From the NCBI GenBank assembly GCA_015491895.1, contig WFVA01000158.1, positions 1-33,194 on the forward strand: a DNA stretch of 33,194 nucleotides, read 5' to 3'. Each line of letters starts with the position of its first letter. The first letter of the stretch is position 1. The notes under the pieces are model-generated. The model was not told the DNA's origin, searched no databases, and saw nothing but the letters and a program-made list of their open reading frames with translations. The position numbers and the translations under genes are program-made. This stretch comes from Albidovulum sp. Lineage in GTDB: Bacteria; Pseudomonadota; Alphaproteobacteria; Rhodobacterales; Rhodobacteraceae. This document shows, in pieces, positions 8,595 to 17,009 of the stretch.

Positions 8595-9661
8595 GGCTGA
8601 TCTCCTTTCAGGGGGGTGGCATGGCGCTCGAATTCGGCTTTCGCGCGCGCCCATATGCCCTCATCGATTGCATCGAGTGCAAGCAGCGAGGGCAGGAGCT
8701 GGGCGGCGAAATCGAGCGAGGATTCAAGCGGCAGCATGGAGGGGAGGTTGTCGATCGCCATCACGTCAAGCGGGGGGCGATCATGCACGCGCAGCACCGG
8801 CTCCTGCCAGGTGGTGGCCCGGTCATAAACCTTCACCGGAGAGAAATCGCTCTCGGGATCGCAGGCGATATCGCCGATCACGGTGAGCTTGCGCGGGGCC
8901 TCCCTTGCGCTTTCGGGCACGAAGACGGGCGTTCCGGGGCGCGCCAGGATGCAGTTGAAGAAAAGCGCGTGTGCGAGCACCTCGGGGAAGGGGCCGCCAT
9001 GGGCCGTTTCGGCCATGTCCCACCTGGTGGTGGGCACGTTCATCGCCGCACAGAGATCGGCGGTGCCGGTGCCCACGCGCCCAAGCGCCCCGATGATCAG
9101 CGCATCGGGCCGGGAGGTGGATGCTGCATCGAGGGTGTCGGCAAGCTCCGCGAGCAGGGCATCCTTGCCGGGGTAGGAGCGGACCGGCGGGCAGGTCGCG
9201 CCACGCTGCTGCGCCGCCCAAGCCATGAGGCTGACGGCCGCGCCGGCAAATCCCGCCCAATAGCCGAAGGCGGCCACGCGCCGCCCTGCCTCGTCGGTGA
9301 GATACTCGAGATCGTAGAGCGTGCCGCCGCCCTCAAGGAAACGTTTCAGAAGCACCTGCCCGGCAGGCTGCCCCTTGTAGGCGTGGCCAAACATGATGTG
9401 GCGGTGGATGAGGGGGCTGCCGTCATCGGGAAGCTCCTTCAGCCCGAGGATGATCGCATCCCGCGGCGCGCTCGGCCAGCTGTGCGCCGGGGCGATCTCG
9501 CAGCCCGCTTCCCGGTAGCCTTCGATCGGAATGGCCCGGGCGGGGCTTTCCTCGATCGTGACGTGAAATCCCCTTTCAAGAAGAGCCTGCGCGCCTTCCG
9601 GTGTCAGGCCGGCCCGCGCTTCATTGGGGCGGCTCTCGGCGCGCATCCAGACATGGATCAT
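8591..9661 (-). CDS. Saccharopine dehydrogenase (NAD+, L-lysine-forming type)
   Basis: A 356-residue Lys1-type enzyme with alanine dehydrogenase/transhydrogenase-like domains, catalysing the reversible condensation of lysine and 2-oxoglutarate to saccharopine with NAD(H). The N terminus has RAESRPNEARAGLTPEGAQA (residues 7-26). Lys75 in GLKELPDD and His93 in FGHAYKGQ correspond by motif to the catalytic Lys77 and His96 of the yeast enzyme. LIIGALGRVGTGTADLCAAM forms the dinucleotide-binding turn, followed by WDMAETAHGGPFPEVLAHAL. Its stop overlaps the start of the partner gene, forming a two-gene operon. Transcription presumably starts in the 348-base gap to its right. Confidence 0.88.
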   Translation of the reverse strand: MIHVWMRAESRPNEARAGLTPEGAQALLERGFHVTIEESPARAIPIEGYREAGCEIAPAHSWPSAPRDAIILGLKELPDDGSPLIHRHIMFGHAYKGQPAGQVLLKRFLEGGGTLYDLEYLTDEAGRRVAAFGYWAGFAGAAVSLMAWAAQQRGATCPPVRSYPGKDALLAELADTLDAASTSRPDALIIGALGRVGTGTADLCAAMNVPTTRWDMAETAHGGPFPEVLAHALFFNCILARPGTPVFVPESAREAPRKLTVIGDIACDPESDFSPVKVYDRATTWQEPVLRVHDRPPLDVMAIDNLPSMLPLESSLDFAAQLLPSLLALDAIDEGIWARAKAEFERHATPLKGDQP

Positions 9662-10009
9662 CTTTCAGCCTCCTGTTTTGCGCAGGAGTAAGCCAAGGGG
9701 CGGGTTTGGGCAATGGTGAAGAGGGCGGCGGATGGCGCCGCTTTGCTGATCGTCCGAATTGGGGCCGCCGCTGGCACATGGCTCGGGGAAAGGAGCGAGG
9801 CGGGGCGGATGGGTAACGCCGGGAATGAACGGCCATCCTCTTCCGGGCTGTTGGAGGTCAAGCCTGCCAAGCGGAGCAGCAAGGGGCAGCCGGCTCTGAC
9901 AAGGCCCGAAACGCCGGCGAGCGCGATGGCGGGCAGGGCGGGGAGATCGCGCCGGGGGCTTTCTCGAAACGGCTGGCCGTATCGGAGCCTTTTCGGGCAG
10001 GGCCAGTCT
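9662..10009. other. Long intergenic gap upstream of the saccharopine dehydrogenase pair
   Basis: No recognisable gene lies in these 348 bases. Open frames cross it on both strands because the DNA is GC-rich, but none shows a family motif. It must hold the promoter of the saccharopine dehydrogenase pair and the 3' end of the phosphoesterase transcript. I see no intrinsic terminator with a T tract and no clear promoter hexamers. Confidence 0.5.
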
Positions 10010-10777
10010 CTAAACCTGCAGAAAATCCACGCTGCCATCGGGATCGACACGGGCGGCGGTGAGCGGGCCGCCGCGCACCGCGCCGGTATCGACCGCGATA
10101 TGGCCGTTCTCGGCCACCGGCCGTTCCACCACCCGATGCCCATGCGCCACCCAGACGCCATCTTTGCGCGGCTCGGCGGGAAAGCGCGGGTGGCCCCAGA
10201 GCAGGGTTTCGGGTTTCTGATCCTCGATCGGGCGGCGCGGATCGGCGGCGGCATGCACGGCGGCGAGAGTGCCGCTTCGCCACCGGAGCGGCAGGCCGCG
10301 CAGCCATTCTTCCATGCCCGCGGGCAGGGCGGCGCGCAGGGCCTGGGAAAGCGAATCCAGCGGATCGCTCACGCCGGCGCGCGCGGCGCGGGTGATGCCG
10401 AAGCTCGCCAGCGTTTCCTGACCGCCGTTGATCAGCCAGAGGGCGCCTTTTCGGGCGGGCTGATCCAGAAAATCGAGCATCATGCGCTCATGGTTGCCCA
10501 TCAGGCAGGTAACGTTCTCACGCGGATCATTGGCGAGGCTGTAAAGCGTTGCGAGCACCTGCGCGCTGGCAGGGCCGCGATCGATGTAATCGCCGAGAAA
10601 GACAAGATCGGAAGCGATCCTCCCGCGATCTTCGCGGATCCGCGCCAGAAGCTGCACGAGCCTGCCATGCATGCCGTGGATATCGCCTGTGAGGTAGGTG
10701 CGCCTTTCGGGGTGTGGCGGGGGCAGGGCGCCCGTATCCCTCTTGCGCCCGAGCAGATTTCGCAGTGATCCGATCAT
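10010..10777 (-). CDS. PPP-family metallophosphoesterase (serine/threonine phosphatase-like)
   Basis: A 255-residue metallophosphoesterase of the PPP group, which hydrolyses phosphoesters such as phosphoserine/phosphothreonine or dinucleoside polyphosphates with two metal ions. The metal-binding motifs appear in order: GDIHG (residues 31-35), GDYIDRG (62-68), GNHE (94-97), a His in AAVHAAADPRRPIED and HGH in VWVAHGHRVVE. Start is set at ATG 10777; a TTG at 10813 would add 12 residues of no evident value. It does not look like a canonical ApaH or a eukaryote-like PP1, so substrate is unassigned. It diverges from the exopolysaccharide glycosyltransferase gene across 135 bases. Confidence 0.85.
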   Translation of the reverse strand: MIGSLRNLLGRKRDTGALPPPHPERRTYLTGDIHGMHGRLVQLLARIREDRGRIASDLVFLGDYIDRGPASAQVLATLYSLANDPRENVTCLMGNHERMMLDFLDQPARKGALWLINGGQETLASFGITRAARAGVSDPLDSLSQALRAALPAGMEEWLRGLPLRWRSGTLAAVHAAADPRRPIEDQKPETLLWGHPRFPAEPRKDGVWVAHGHRVVERPVAENGHIAVDTGAVRGGPLTAARVDPDGSVDFLQV

Positions 10778-10833
10778 GGGATAATGCCTGATACTTTTTG
10801 AAGGCCGGCGCAAGGATTTCCCGCGGCTCTGGT

Positions 10834-10850
10834 AAAAAGGCTTGCTTTTT
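10834..10850. promoter_or_regulatory. AT-rich inverted repeat between divergent genes
   Basis: AAAAAG-GCTTG-CTTTTT is a perfect 6-bp inverted repeat with a 5-base loop, midway between the phosphoesterase and the GT4 glycosyltransferase starts. A second hairpin, CAGGG-GCTATG-CCCTG, lies at 10871-10886, just before the GT4 ribosome binding region (AAGG at 10901-10904). Either could be an operator or a leader structure. No direct evidence of function. Confidence 0.3.
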
Positions 10851-10912
10851 CCCTTTGCCCGCCCGCGCTGCAGGGGCTATGCCCTGTCCGGGGCGAGCGT
10901 AAAGGTGTTGTC

Positions 10913-12112
10913 ATGGCTGAGAACCGGGCCCGGAAGGTCCTGATCGTGGTGGAAAACCTGCCGGTGCCGCTGGATCGGCGCGTGTGGCTCGAGGCCACGA
11001 CGCTGCGCGATGCGGGCTATGAGGTGAGCGTGATCTCTCCCATGGGGCGGGGCTGGGACAAGCCTTTCGAGGAGATCGACGGTGTCCATATCTACCGCCA
11101 CCCGGAGCCGCCCGAGGCCCATTCCGGCGCCATCGCCTATGCGCGCGAATGGGGGCAGGCGATCTGGCACTGGTTTCGCCTGGCGCGTCGGGTGCGGCGC
11201 GAGCGCGGGTTTGACGTGATCCACGGCTGCAACCCGCCCGATCTCGTGTTCCTCCTGGCGCTGCGCTATCGCCTCGCGGGGGTGAAATACCTGTTCGATC
11301 ACCATGATGTCTGTCCCGAGCTTTTCGAGGCGAAATTCGCGAAAAAGGGTCTGTTATACCGCATCATGCGGATCTGGGAGCGGATGACCTTCGCCGCCGC
11401 CCATGTTTCCATCGCCACCAACGAAAGCTTCCGCGAGATCGCGATCAGACGCGGCCGCATGGCGCCCGAGGATGTGTTCGTGGTGCGCTCGGCCCCGAGG
11501 ATCGAGAAATTCGAGCTGCGCCCGCCCGATCCCGAGTGGCGCGCGAAAGCCGGCACGCTCCTTGGCTATGTGGGCGTGATCGGCCAGCAGGAGGGCATGG
11601 ACCTTCTGGTGGAAGCCGCCGATATCCTGATCCGGGAGATGGGAAAGACGGATGTGCATTTCGCCATCGTCGGCTTCGGTCCGCATCTTCCCGAGGTGAA
11701 GAACGATGTGAAAAGGCGTGGGTTAGAGCCTTATTTCACCTTCACCGGCCCGCTTTACGGCGAGGATCTCCTGAAGGTTCTTAACAGTTGCGACATCGGC
11801 GTGAGCCCGGATCCGAAGAACCCGATGAACGACATTTCCACCATGAACAAGGTGATGGAATACATGACGCTGGAAAAGCCGGTGGTGCAGTTCGATCTGA
11901 AGGAGGGGCGCGCTTCGGCCGGCGAGGCCTCGCTTTATGCCCGGGCCAACGATCCCCGTGATTTCGCTGCGAAGATCGCCTGGCTGATTGACAACCCGGA
12001 GGAAGGCCGGAAGATGGGCAGGCACGGGCGCAGGCGCGTGCTTGAAAAGCTGAGCTGGGATCACTCCGTGCCGCATCTTCTGGCCGCCTACGAGAGGGCA
12101 TTTGACAAGTGA
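10913..12112 (+). CDS. Family 4 glycosyltransferase of the exopolysaccharide locus
   Basis: A 399-residue GT-B glycosyltransferase. The N-terminal domain begins RKVLIVVENLPVPLDRRVWL and has the conserved VIHGCNPPDLVFLLALRYR and FDHHDVCPELF segments seen in capsule and exopolysaccharide GT4 enzymes. The C-terminal domain has LLGYVGVIGQQEGMDLLVEA, FAIVGFGPHLPEVK and NKVMEYMTLEKPVVQFDLKE, the nucleotide-sugar binding region. It would act on a lipid-linked intermediate at the cytoplasmic face of the inner membrane. The start has AAGG eight bases upstream. It is followed on the same strand by a GT2 gene after 44 AT-rich bases, and it opens the exosortase/polysaccharide region. Confidence 0.87.
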   Translation: MAENRARKVLIVVENLPVPLDRRVWLEATTLRDAGYEVSVISPMGRGWDKPFEEIDGVHIYRHPEPPEAHSGAIAYAREWGQAIWHWFRLARRVRRERGFDVIHGCNPPDLVFLLALRYRLAGVKYLFDHHDVCPELFEAKFAKKGLLYRIMRIWERMTFAAAHVSIATNESFREIAIRRGRMAPEDVFVVRSAPRIEKFELRPPDPEWRAKAGTLLGYVGVIGQQEGMDLLVEAADILIREMGKTDVHFAIVGFGPHLPEVKNDVKRRGLEPYFTFTGPLYGEDLLKVLNSCDIGVSPDPKNPMNDISTMNKVMEYMTLEKPVVQFDLKEGRASAGEASLYARANDPRDFAAKIAWLIDNPEEGRKMGRHGRRRVLEKLSWDHSVPHLLAAYERAFDK

Positions 12113-12156
12113 TTTGCGTTAAAAATTACATGATATCAATAAATTAATCTTGTCCC
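12113..12156 (+). promoter_or_regulatory. AT-rich island upstream of the GT2 gene, possible promoter
   Basis: This 44-base gap is strikingly AT-rich for the region. It contains TTGCGT at 12114-12119 and several AT hexamers (TGATAT, TAAATT) but no pair with ideal spacing. The GT2 start has no Shine-Dalgarno sequence, so a separate promoter with a short or absent leader is possible. Confidence 0.3.
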
Positions 12157-13110
12157 ATGAGAATTTCCGTGATCCTCCCCACCCATGCGCGTGAAACCGT
12201 GATCAGGGAGGCGCTGGATTCGATCCTGGCCCAGACCCGCCCGGCCGACGAGATCATCGTGATTGATGACGGTTCGCCCGGAGACATGGCGGTGGCGTTG
12301 CGGCCCTATTCAGGCCGGATTCGTCTGTTTCGGCAGGAAAACGCCGGCGTGGCGGCAGCCCGCAACCGGGGGGTGGCGCTGGCCACGGGCGATTGGCTCA
12401 CCTTCCTCGATTCCGATGATCTGTGGCGGCCCGATCGGCTGGCAGTGCTGGAGCGCGATCTGGCGGAGGCCGATGGCGATGTGGTGGCCCATCTGGGCAA
12501 TGTGCTCTACACCGGCGAAGGCTATGCGGAGGATCTCTTTGCGATCAAGGGCGTGGATTTCCCCCGTGGCCGGGCGGCGCGGCTTCAGGATCCGCTGGCC
12601 TTCGTGATCTCGGGAATGACCCTCCAGGGCGCCGCCATCCGCCGGGATGCGCTCGCCGCCGCCGGAGGGTTTGACCCATCCATGCGCATGCTTTCCGACA
12701 CCGCCTTCTTCTGCCAGCTGGCGCTCGTTGGGCCTTTCCTGGTGACGGGCGATATCCTGGCCGAGCTGCGCCGCCTGCCCGGGGATCGCAATGCAGTGAC
12801 GCGCCTGCGCCGCACGGCGGGGCATTACGCCCAGGAGATGCATGTGCATTATCTGGAGCGCCTCGCGGCCCGGGATCTCACTCCGGCGCAACGCAGGCTG
12901 GCCCATCGGCATCTGAGCGGCGCCTGTTTTCTGCTGGCACAGAGCCTGTTTTCCTCTGACCGGGCGGCGGCGCGGCGGATGCTGCGCCGCTCGGCCAGCA
13001 TCCACCCTTCGCCGCTGAAGGGATGGCTGAAGGCGGCCATCGCCGGGGCTTTCGGGCCGATCGGCTTTCGGCTTTTCACGGCCCGCAACGATATGCTGGA
13101 CCGCAGTTAG
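12157..13110 (+). CDS. Family 2 glycosyltransferase
   Basis: A 317-residue GT-A fold glycosyltransferase. The N terminus shows the GT2 pattern: RISVILPTHARETVIREALD, then EIIVIDDGS with the nucleotide-binding Asp, RQENAGVAAARNRGVALATG and the DXD-like FLDSDDLW (about residues 83-90), which binds the metal and UDP/GDP-sugar. The C-terminal half, rich in Arg and Ala, is variable as usual for acceptor-binding regions; no transmembrane synthase helices are seen, so it is a soluble transferase rather than a processive polymerase. Its stop codon overlaps the opposing rhomboid stop by two bases. Sugar specificity cannot be told from sequence. Confidence 0.87.
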   Translation: MRISVILPTHARETVIREALDSILAQTRPADEIIVIDDGSPGDMAVALRPYSGRIRLFRQENAGVAAARNRGVALATGDWLTFLDSDDLWRPDRLAVLERDLAEADGDVVAHLGNVLYTGEGYAEDLFAIKGVDFPRGRAARLQDPLAFVISGMTLQGAAIRRDALAAAGGFDPSMRMLSDTAFFCQLALVGPFLVTGDILAELRRLPGDRNAVTRLRRTAGHYAQEMHVHYLERLAARDLTPAQRRLAHRHLSGACFLLAQSLFSSDRAAARRMLRRSASIHPSPLKGWLKAAIAGAFGPIGFRLFTARNDMLDRS

Positions 13111-13817
13111 GCCTCAGGGTGACCTTCCCGCGGATGCCGCCGGTTCTTGCCCGGAGCCCCCGTCAGCCGCCCCAGAAGCGCCGCAACGCCCCAGCCGGCC
13201 ACGAACCCTCCGAGATGGGTCTGCCATGCCAGATTCCCCTCCAGGGCCACCCAGAGCGCCAGATTGAGCAGGAAGAACACGAAAAACATGCGCAGAAGTG
13301 CCAGGGTGGCGGGGCCTCTGCGCCGGCGCAGATGCCAATCCTGATACATCCAGGCGCCGATCAGCCCGAAGATCGCCCCCGAGGCGCCCACCATCGGGCG
13401 CGTGTCGTCGCCAAGGAGCGCAAAGCCGATCCCGCCGCCGATCATCGCCGCGAAATAGATCAGGGCGAAGGCGCGCGGCCCCATCTGGCGGATCACCAGC
13501 GTGCCGAGGCTCCAGAGCGCGAACATGTTGGTGGCCATGTGCCAGAAGCCGCCGTGCAGGAAGGCATGGGTGATGAACATCACCCAGGGCTGGGCCGGGT
13601 AGTTGGGCCGCCAATCATGCAGGAGACCGACCCAGAAGGCGCCATTGTAATAGGCGATTGCCCGCCAGCGCGGCGAGCCGATCAGCCCGTAATCGGCGGC
13701 CAAAAGCACCAGCTCGATCCCCGCATTGACGAGGAACAGCGCCCAGAGCAGCCAGTAGGGACGGCTGAAAAGCGCATGCCGGGCCGCAGGGGAGGAGGGA
13801 GAGATGAAACCGCTCAT
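13107..13817 (-). CDS. Rhomboid-family intramembrane serine protease
   Basis: A rhomboid protease of 236 residues from ATG 13817 (AAGGA eight bases upstream) or 239 from ATG 13826. It has about six hydrophobic segments and the family signatures: HAFLHGGFWHMATNMFALWS (the HxxxN region), catalytic Ser in MVGASGAIFGLIGAW (residue 146 from the 13817 start) and catalytic His in QTHLGGFVAGWG (residue 201). It would cleave membrane-anchored substrates within the inner membrane. It lies on the same strand 45 bases after the exosortase stop, so co-transcription with xrtD is likely. That placement hints at a role in processing cell-surface proteins, which is inference. Confidence 0.9.
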   Translation of the reverse strand: MSGFISPSSPAARHALFSRPYWLLWALFLVNAGIELVLLAADYGLIGSPRWRAIAYYNGAFWVGLLHDWRPNYPAQPWVMFITHAFLHGGFWHMATNMFALWSLGTLVIRQMGPRAFALIYFAAMIGGGIGFALLGDDTRPMVGASGAIFGLIGAWMYQDWHLRRRRGPATLALLRMFFVFFLLNLALWVALEGNLAWQTHLGGFVAGWGVAALLGRLTGAPGKNRRHPREGHPEA

Positions 13818-13831
13818 GCGGGCCATCCTTG

Positions 13832-13849
13832 CCCGGCCCGCGGGCCGGG
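13832..13849. promoter_or_regulatory. Perfect 18-base GC palindrome between xrtD and the rhomboid gene
   Basis: CCCGGCCCGCGGGCCGGG is a perfect palindrome. In RNA it would form a stem of about seven GC pairs with a tetraloop. It lies after the xrtD stop and directly before the rhomboid ribosome binding region on the minus strand. There is no T tract, so it is more likely a transcript-processing, stability or translational-control element than an intrinsic terminator. Confidence 0.5.
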
Positions 13850-13862
13850 TGCAAGGGGGTGC

Positions 13863-15467
13863 CTATTCGGGGATGAAGCGGGGCAGGCGGGGGAGGACCT
13901 TGCGCATGAAGCGCTGCAGGCGGGCGTCTGCCTCGGCTTCGCTTTCATTCTCTGCGATCGGGGTGACGAAACGCACCAGGGCGCCATCGGTGCGCCCGCG
14001 CGTGAGGCTGTCATAGACCACCACCGCCTTGGCGAGGTAATCGTTGGTCATGCGCCGGCCGCGCTGTTCGAACCAGTAATAGACGAGCTGCTTGGAAAGC
14101 CCCTTCTGGATCACCGAACGATTGACCTTGAACCTGCCGAAGCCGGTGCCCGTCATGTCCACCTCGTAAGGCTCGAGGCTGAACACCTCCCAGCCGCCCA
14201 CGGGCAGGCAGACCTGAGGCGAGTGGATCCCCGAGCCTTCCGTCTGCTTTGCGTAGAAGGCGGAGAAGAAATTCACATAGGCGGCCTCGGCGGGATTCTG
14301 GTAGCTGGCGTTGATGTAGTCATCGGCCCCCAGCACGCGCTCCACATCCGCTTCCAGCGGATAGTGATAGCCCTGCCAGCCGCCCAGATCGCGCGGGAAG
14401 AGGGCGAAGCTGTCGCGCGTCACGGAAACGGCGGGGCGTTCGGGGGTGAGGGCAAAGCCGGCACCGACGGCGAGCGAGAGAAGCGCGCCGGCGATCATCC
14501 CGGCCGAAGGGGTGATGCGCTTGAGGCGCGCGATCTCGCCGCCGAAGCCCTCGAAATCGAGATCGATGGTTTCGGCAAGGGGCCTGGGATCCTTCGTCAG
14601 CCCCTGCAGCAGCAGCGCGAGGCCGAACAGGATCACGATACAGGCGATGAAGATCACCCAGCCCTGGAAGAAATGCAGGAAGCCCTCGGCCTGTTCGATG
14701 CCGTAGCGATTGACCAGAACGCCGATGATGGCGATGCGGATCGAATTCATCAGCACGGTGAGCGGCGCGGCGGAGAGGAGCAGCACCGCCTTGTGCCACA
14801 TCGGGCCGCGATAGAGGATGGCAAAGAGATAGGAAAAGGAGAGGATCGGGAAAAGATAGCGCAGCCCGGAGCAGGCCTCGGCCACCTGCAGCTTGTAAAC
14901 GCCAAGATCGATCACGTTGCCTTCGAGATAGACCGGCACGCCGAACAGCTGCAGGAACCACACGCCAAGCTCGGAGGAGACGAGCTGGAGGAAGATCGTC
15001 ATCTTCCAGAACACGAACTGCGGCAGCGGCAGCATGAACACCAGATGCAGCACCGGCGCCCAGTGGCGCCTGCCCCGCTCCCAGCCCATCACCGTGAGCA
15101 TCACCCCCCCGACCCACAGGATGATCGCATAGGCCACCACATCGGGGATATGCACCAGATTGCCGAAGATGGCGATCGCGAGCGCCAGCAGGATCAGCGC
15201 CACGCCGGGCCAGCGGTTGAGCCGGGCGGGGCGGGGGAGAGCCCTGTCGCGCCGCAGCTCGCGCAGGAAGAGATAGAGCGAGATCAGGGGGATGATCGGC
15301 CCCTGGCTGTATTCGGGGGTGGACCAGGCGGAGAGCAGCATCGTGATGCCGCTCCAGAAAACCGGCAGCGGCCCCAGCACCAGAAGTGCCAGCCAGAACA
15401 GGCCGGAAAGATTGATTTCGCGTGAAAGAGGCGGCGGGCTGCCCTCAACGGTGGTGAAAGACGACAT
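13863..15467 (-). CDS. xrtD: Exosortase XrtD (VPLPA-CTERM type) fused to EpsI domain
   Basis: A 534-residue polytopic inner-membrane protein. The N-terminal part has about eight hydrophobic segments and the exosortase active-site set: Cys199 in [13 protein letters not shown], Arg244 in [11 protein letters not shown] and His265 in [11 protein letters not shown]. This transpeptidase-like family recognises C-terminal sorting tails and cleaves them before surface export. From about residue 310 the chain continues into a periplasmic EpsI-type domain ([44 protein letters not shown]). This fused architecture and the host group fit the VPLPA-CTERM exosortase XrtD. ATG 15467 is preferred over TTG 15470; AAGAG lies six bases upstream. 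It sits between the beta-barrel and rhomboid genes. Confidence 0.88.
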   Translation of the reverse strand: MSSFTTVEGSPPPLSREINLSGLFWLALLVLGPLPVFWSGITMLLSAWSTPEYSQGPIIPLISLYLFLRELRRDRALPRPARLNRWPGVALILLALAIAIFGNLVHIPDVVAYAIILWVGGVMLTVMGWERGRRHWAPVLHLVFMLPLPQFVFWKMTIFLQLVSSELGVWFLQLFGVPVYLEGNVIDLGVYKLQVAEACSGLRYLFPILSFSYLFAILYRGPMWHKAVLLLSAAPLTVLMNSIRIAIIGVLVNRYGIEQAEGFLHFFQGWVIFIACIVILFGLALLLQGLTKDPRPLAETIDLDFEGFGGEIARLKRITPSAGMIAGALLSLAVGAGFALTPERPAVSVTRDSFALFPRDLGGWQGYHYPLEADVERVLGADDYINASYQNPAEAAYVNFFSAFYAKQTEGSGIHSPQVCLPVGGWEVFSLEPYEVDMTGTGFGRFKVNRSVIQKGLSKQLVYYWFEQRGRRMTNDYLAKAVVVYDSLTRGRTDGALVRFVTPIAENESEAEADARLQRFMRKVLPRLPRFIPE

Positions 15468-15567
15468 CAAACACTCTTTTGCAAAACAGGACTATTCCAT
15501 CACCCGATCATACAGGATTTGCGGCATGGCGCAATCTCGGGCCGGCTGGGGAAGGGCGTGCGCGCTC

Positions 15568-16986
15568 TCATGGCCGGATCGTGAAGCTGCGCCCCAGCGC
15601 AACGAACACCGCGTGGCTGGTGGCGCCGGGCGTGCCGGTTTCCGCGCGATGGCGCCAGGTGTAGCCGGCGGTGAGGCGCCAGTCCTCGGTGAGGTGGCGG
15701 TTGTAGCTGAGGCCGAGGCTGGTGTTTTTCGTCTTCGTGCCGGTCAGGAAGGCATCGTTGAGGGTGTAGGTGGCGGTGAGGCCGAGGCTTGAAAGCGGAT
15801 TGATCTCGTGGTTCCACGAGAGGCGCAGCAGGGTGACGAGCTGATCGTCATCATCGCTGCCGGAGGTGACGGCGCGCGAAAGGCGCGCGGAAACATTGCC
15901 GCGCACCAGATCGCGGCGCCAGTCCAGCGCGCCGATCAGGCGGGTGCGGCCGCTGTAGCCCTGCACGGCGCCGAGGCTTGCCGAAAGCGCCCCGGCGGGG
16001 AATTCGAGCCCGCGCGAGAGGGTGAATTCGCTGCGCGTGCCATTTTGGTTGATGATGCGCAAAAGCGTTGCACCGAGCGTGCCGTTGGCCATCTCGCGGT
16101 TGAGGGCGAGCCTGCCGGTGAGGCCGTCTTCCACGGTGGTGGTGCGCAGGCCGCCGATGGTTTCATCGGTTTCCACCCGGGTGAAGCCCAGCTCGGCGTC
16201 GAGCGTGAGCCGCTTCGAAAGATCGCGGGTGAGGCCAAGGGCAAGGCTGCGGGTGCTGCGGTCCGTCTGTTCGGCGTCATCGGCTTCGTAGGTGTCGAGA
16301 TCGGCCGAAACCCGGCCCTCCATCACGGGCGAGAAGCGCAGCCGCAGGGCGGCGGAGAGATTGGCGCGGGTGGTGTCGAACAGGCCGGGGTCGGTGGTAT
16401 CGGCGTAATCGAGCCTGTCGATGCCGGCGCCGAGGGTGAGGCCGAGCGGCGCGTCACGCCCCAGCTCCAGAGAGCCGCCAAGGCTCCAGGCGCGGCGCTT
16501 GCCGGTGCCGGTGAGATCGGCCAGATCGGGGGGCAGCACGATCACGCCGCCGGGGCCGATGAAATCGCTCTCAGGGCGCAGGAAGGAAATATCGCTGCGC
16601 CGCCAGTCGCCATGCAGCTTCAGCAGGCTTCGTGCCGCCTCGCGGCTGTAGGAGAAGCGCAGGCGGGGTTCGTCGATCTCGGTGCCCGCATCGGATCCGC
16701 CGGGATCGTTGCGCAGCCGCAGCCGGGTGGAGAGGCCGAGGCTCAGATCCTGCGCCCGTGTATGGCTTTCGAGGCGCAGGCCGAGGCCGGTGGTGGCGAT
16801 CAGGCTGGTGCCGGGGCTGGTGGCGGCGAGATCGAGATTGCTGTCGGCCTCGAGGCGCTGATCGAAATCGAGCACCACCGAGAGGCCGGGCGCGCCGGCG
16901 CCGCTCTCCTGCGCCTCGAGCGCCCCGCCCGGAGCGATCAGCCCTGCCGCCAGCAGCAGCGCCGGAATATGCCCGATCCGCCTCAT
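15568..16986 (-). CDS. Outer-membrane beta-barrel protein of the exopolysaccharide locus
   Basis: A 472-residue exported protein with a Sec signal peptide (about residues 1-25, MRRIGHIPALLLAAGLIAPG followed by GALEA). The rest is built of alternating hydrophobic/polar segments ending in turns such as TTGLGLRLESHTRAQDLSLG, RSLALGLTRDLSKRLTLDAE and TSLGLSYNRHLTEDWRLTAG, a pattern of amphipathic beta-strands typical of large outer-membrane barrels. The C-terminal strand ends VFVALGRSFTIRP. It resembles the barrel proteins commonly linked to exosortase loci. Position between the short Wza-like gene and xrtD suggests it forms the outer-membrane pore for the polysaccharide; that role is inferred. 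Confidence 0.78.
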   Translation of the reverse strand: MRRIGHIPALLLAAGLIAPGGALEAQESGAGAPGLSVVLDFDQRLEADSNLDLAATSPGTSLIATTGLGLRLESHTRAQDLSLGLSTRLRLRNDPGGSDAGTEIDEPRLRFSYSREAARSLLKLHGDWRRSDISFLRPESDFIGPGGVIVLPPDLADLTGTGKRRAWSLGGSLELGRDAPLGLTLGAGIDRLDYADTTDPGLFDTTRANLSAALRLRFSPVMEGRVSADLDTYEADDAEQTDRSTRSLALGLTRDLSKRLTLDAELGFTRVETDETIGGLRTTTVEDGLTGRLALNREMANGTLGATLLRIINQNGTRSEFTLSRGLEFPAGALSASLGAVQGYSGRTRLIGALDWRRDLVRGNVSARLSRAVTSGSDDDDQLVTLLRLSWNHEINPLSSLGLTATYTLNDAFLTGTKTKNTSLGLSYNRHLTEDWRLTAGYTWRHRAETGTPGATSHAVFVALGRSFTIRP

Positions 16987-17009
16987 GGCACGCGCCCTGC
17001 CTCCCCGTG

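Noticed and set aside
13023-15425. An 800-codon plus-strand open frame opposite xrtD and the rhomboid gene
   Set aside because: It is antisense to two well-supported genes, is rich in His/Gln/Glu/Arg with no family motif, and is the kind of frame that arises opposite GC-rich codon usage.
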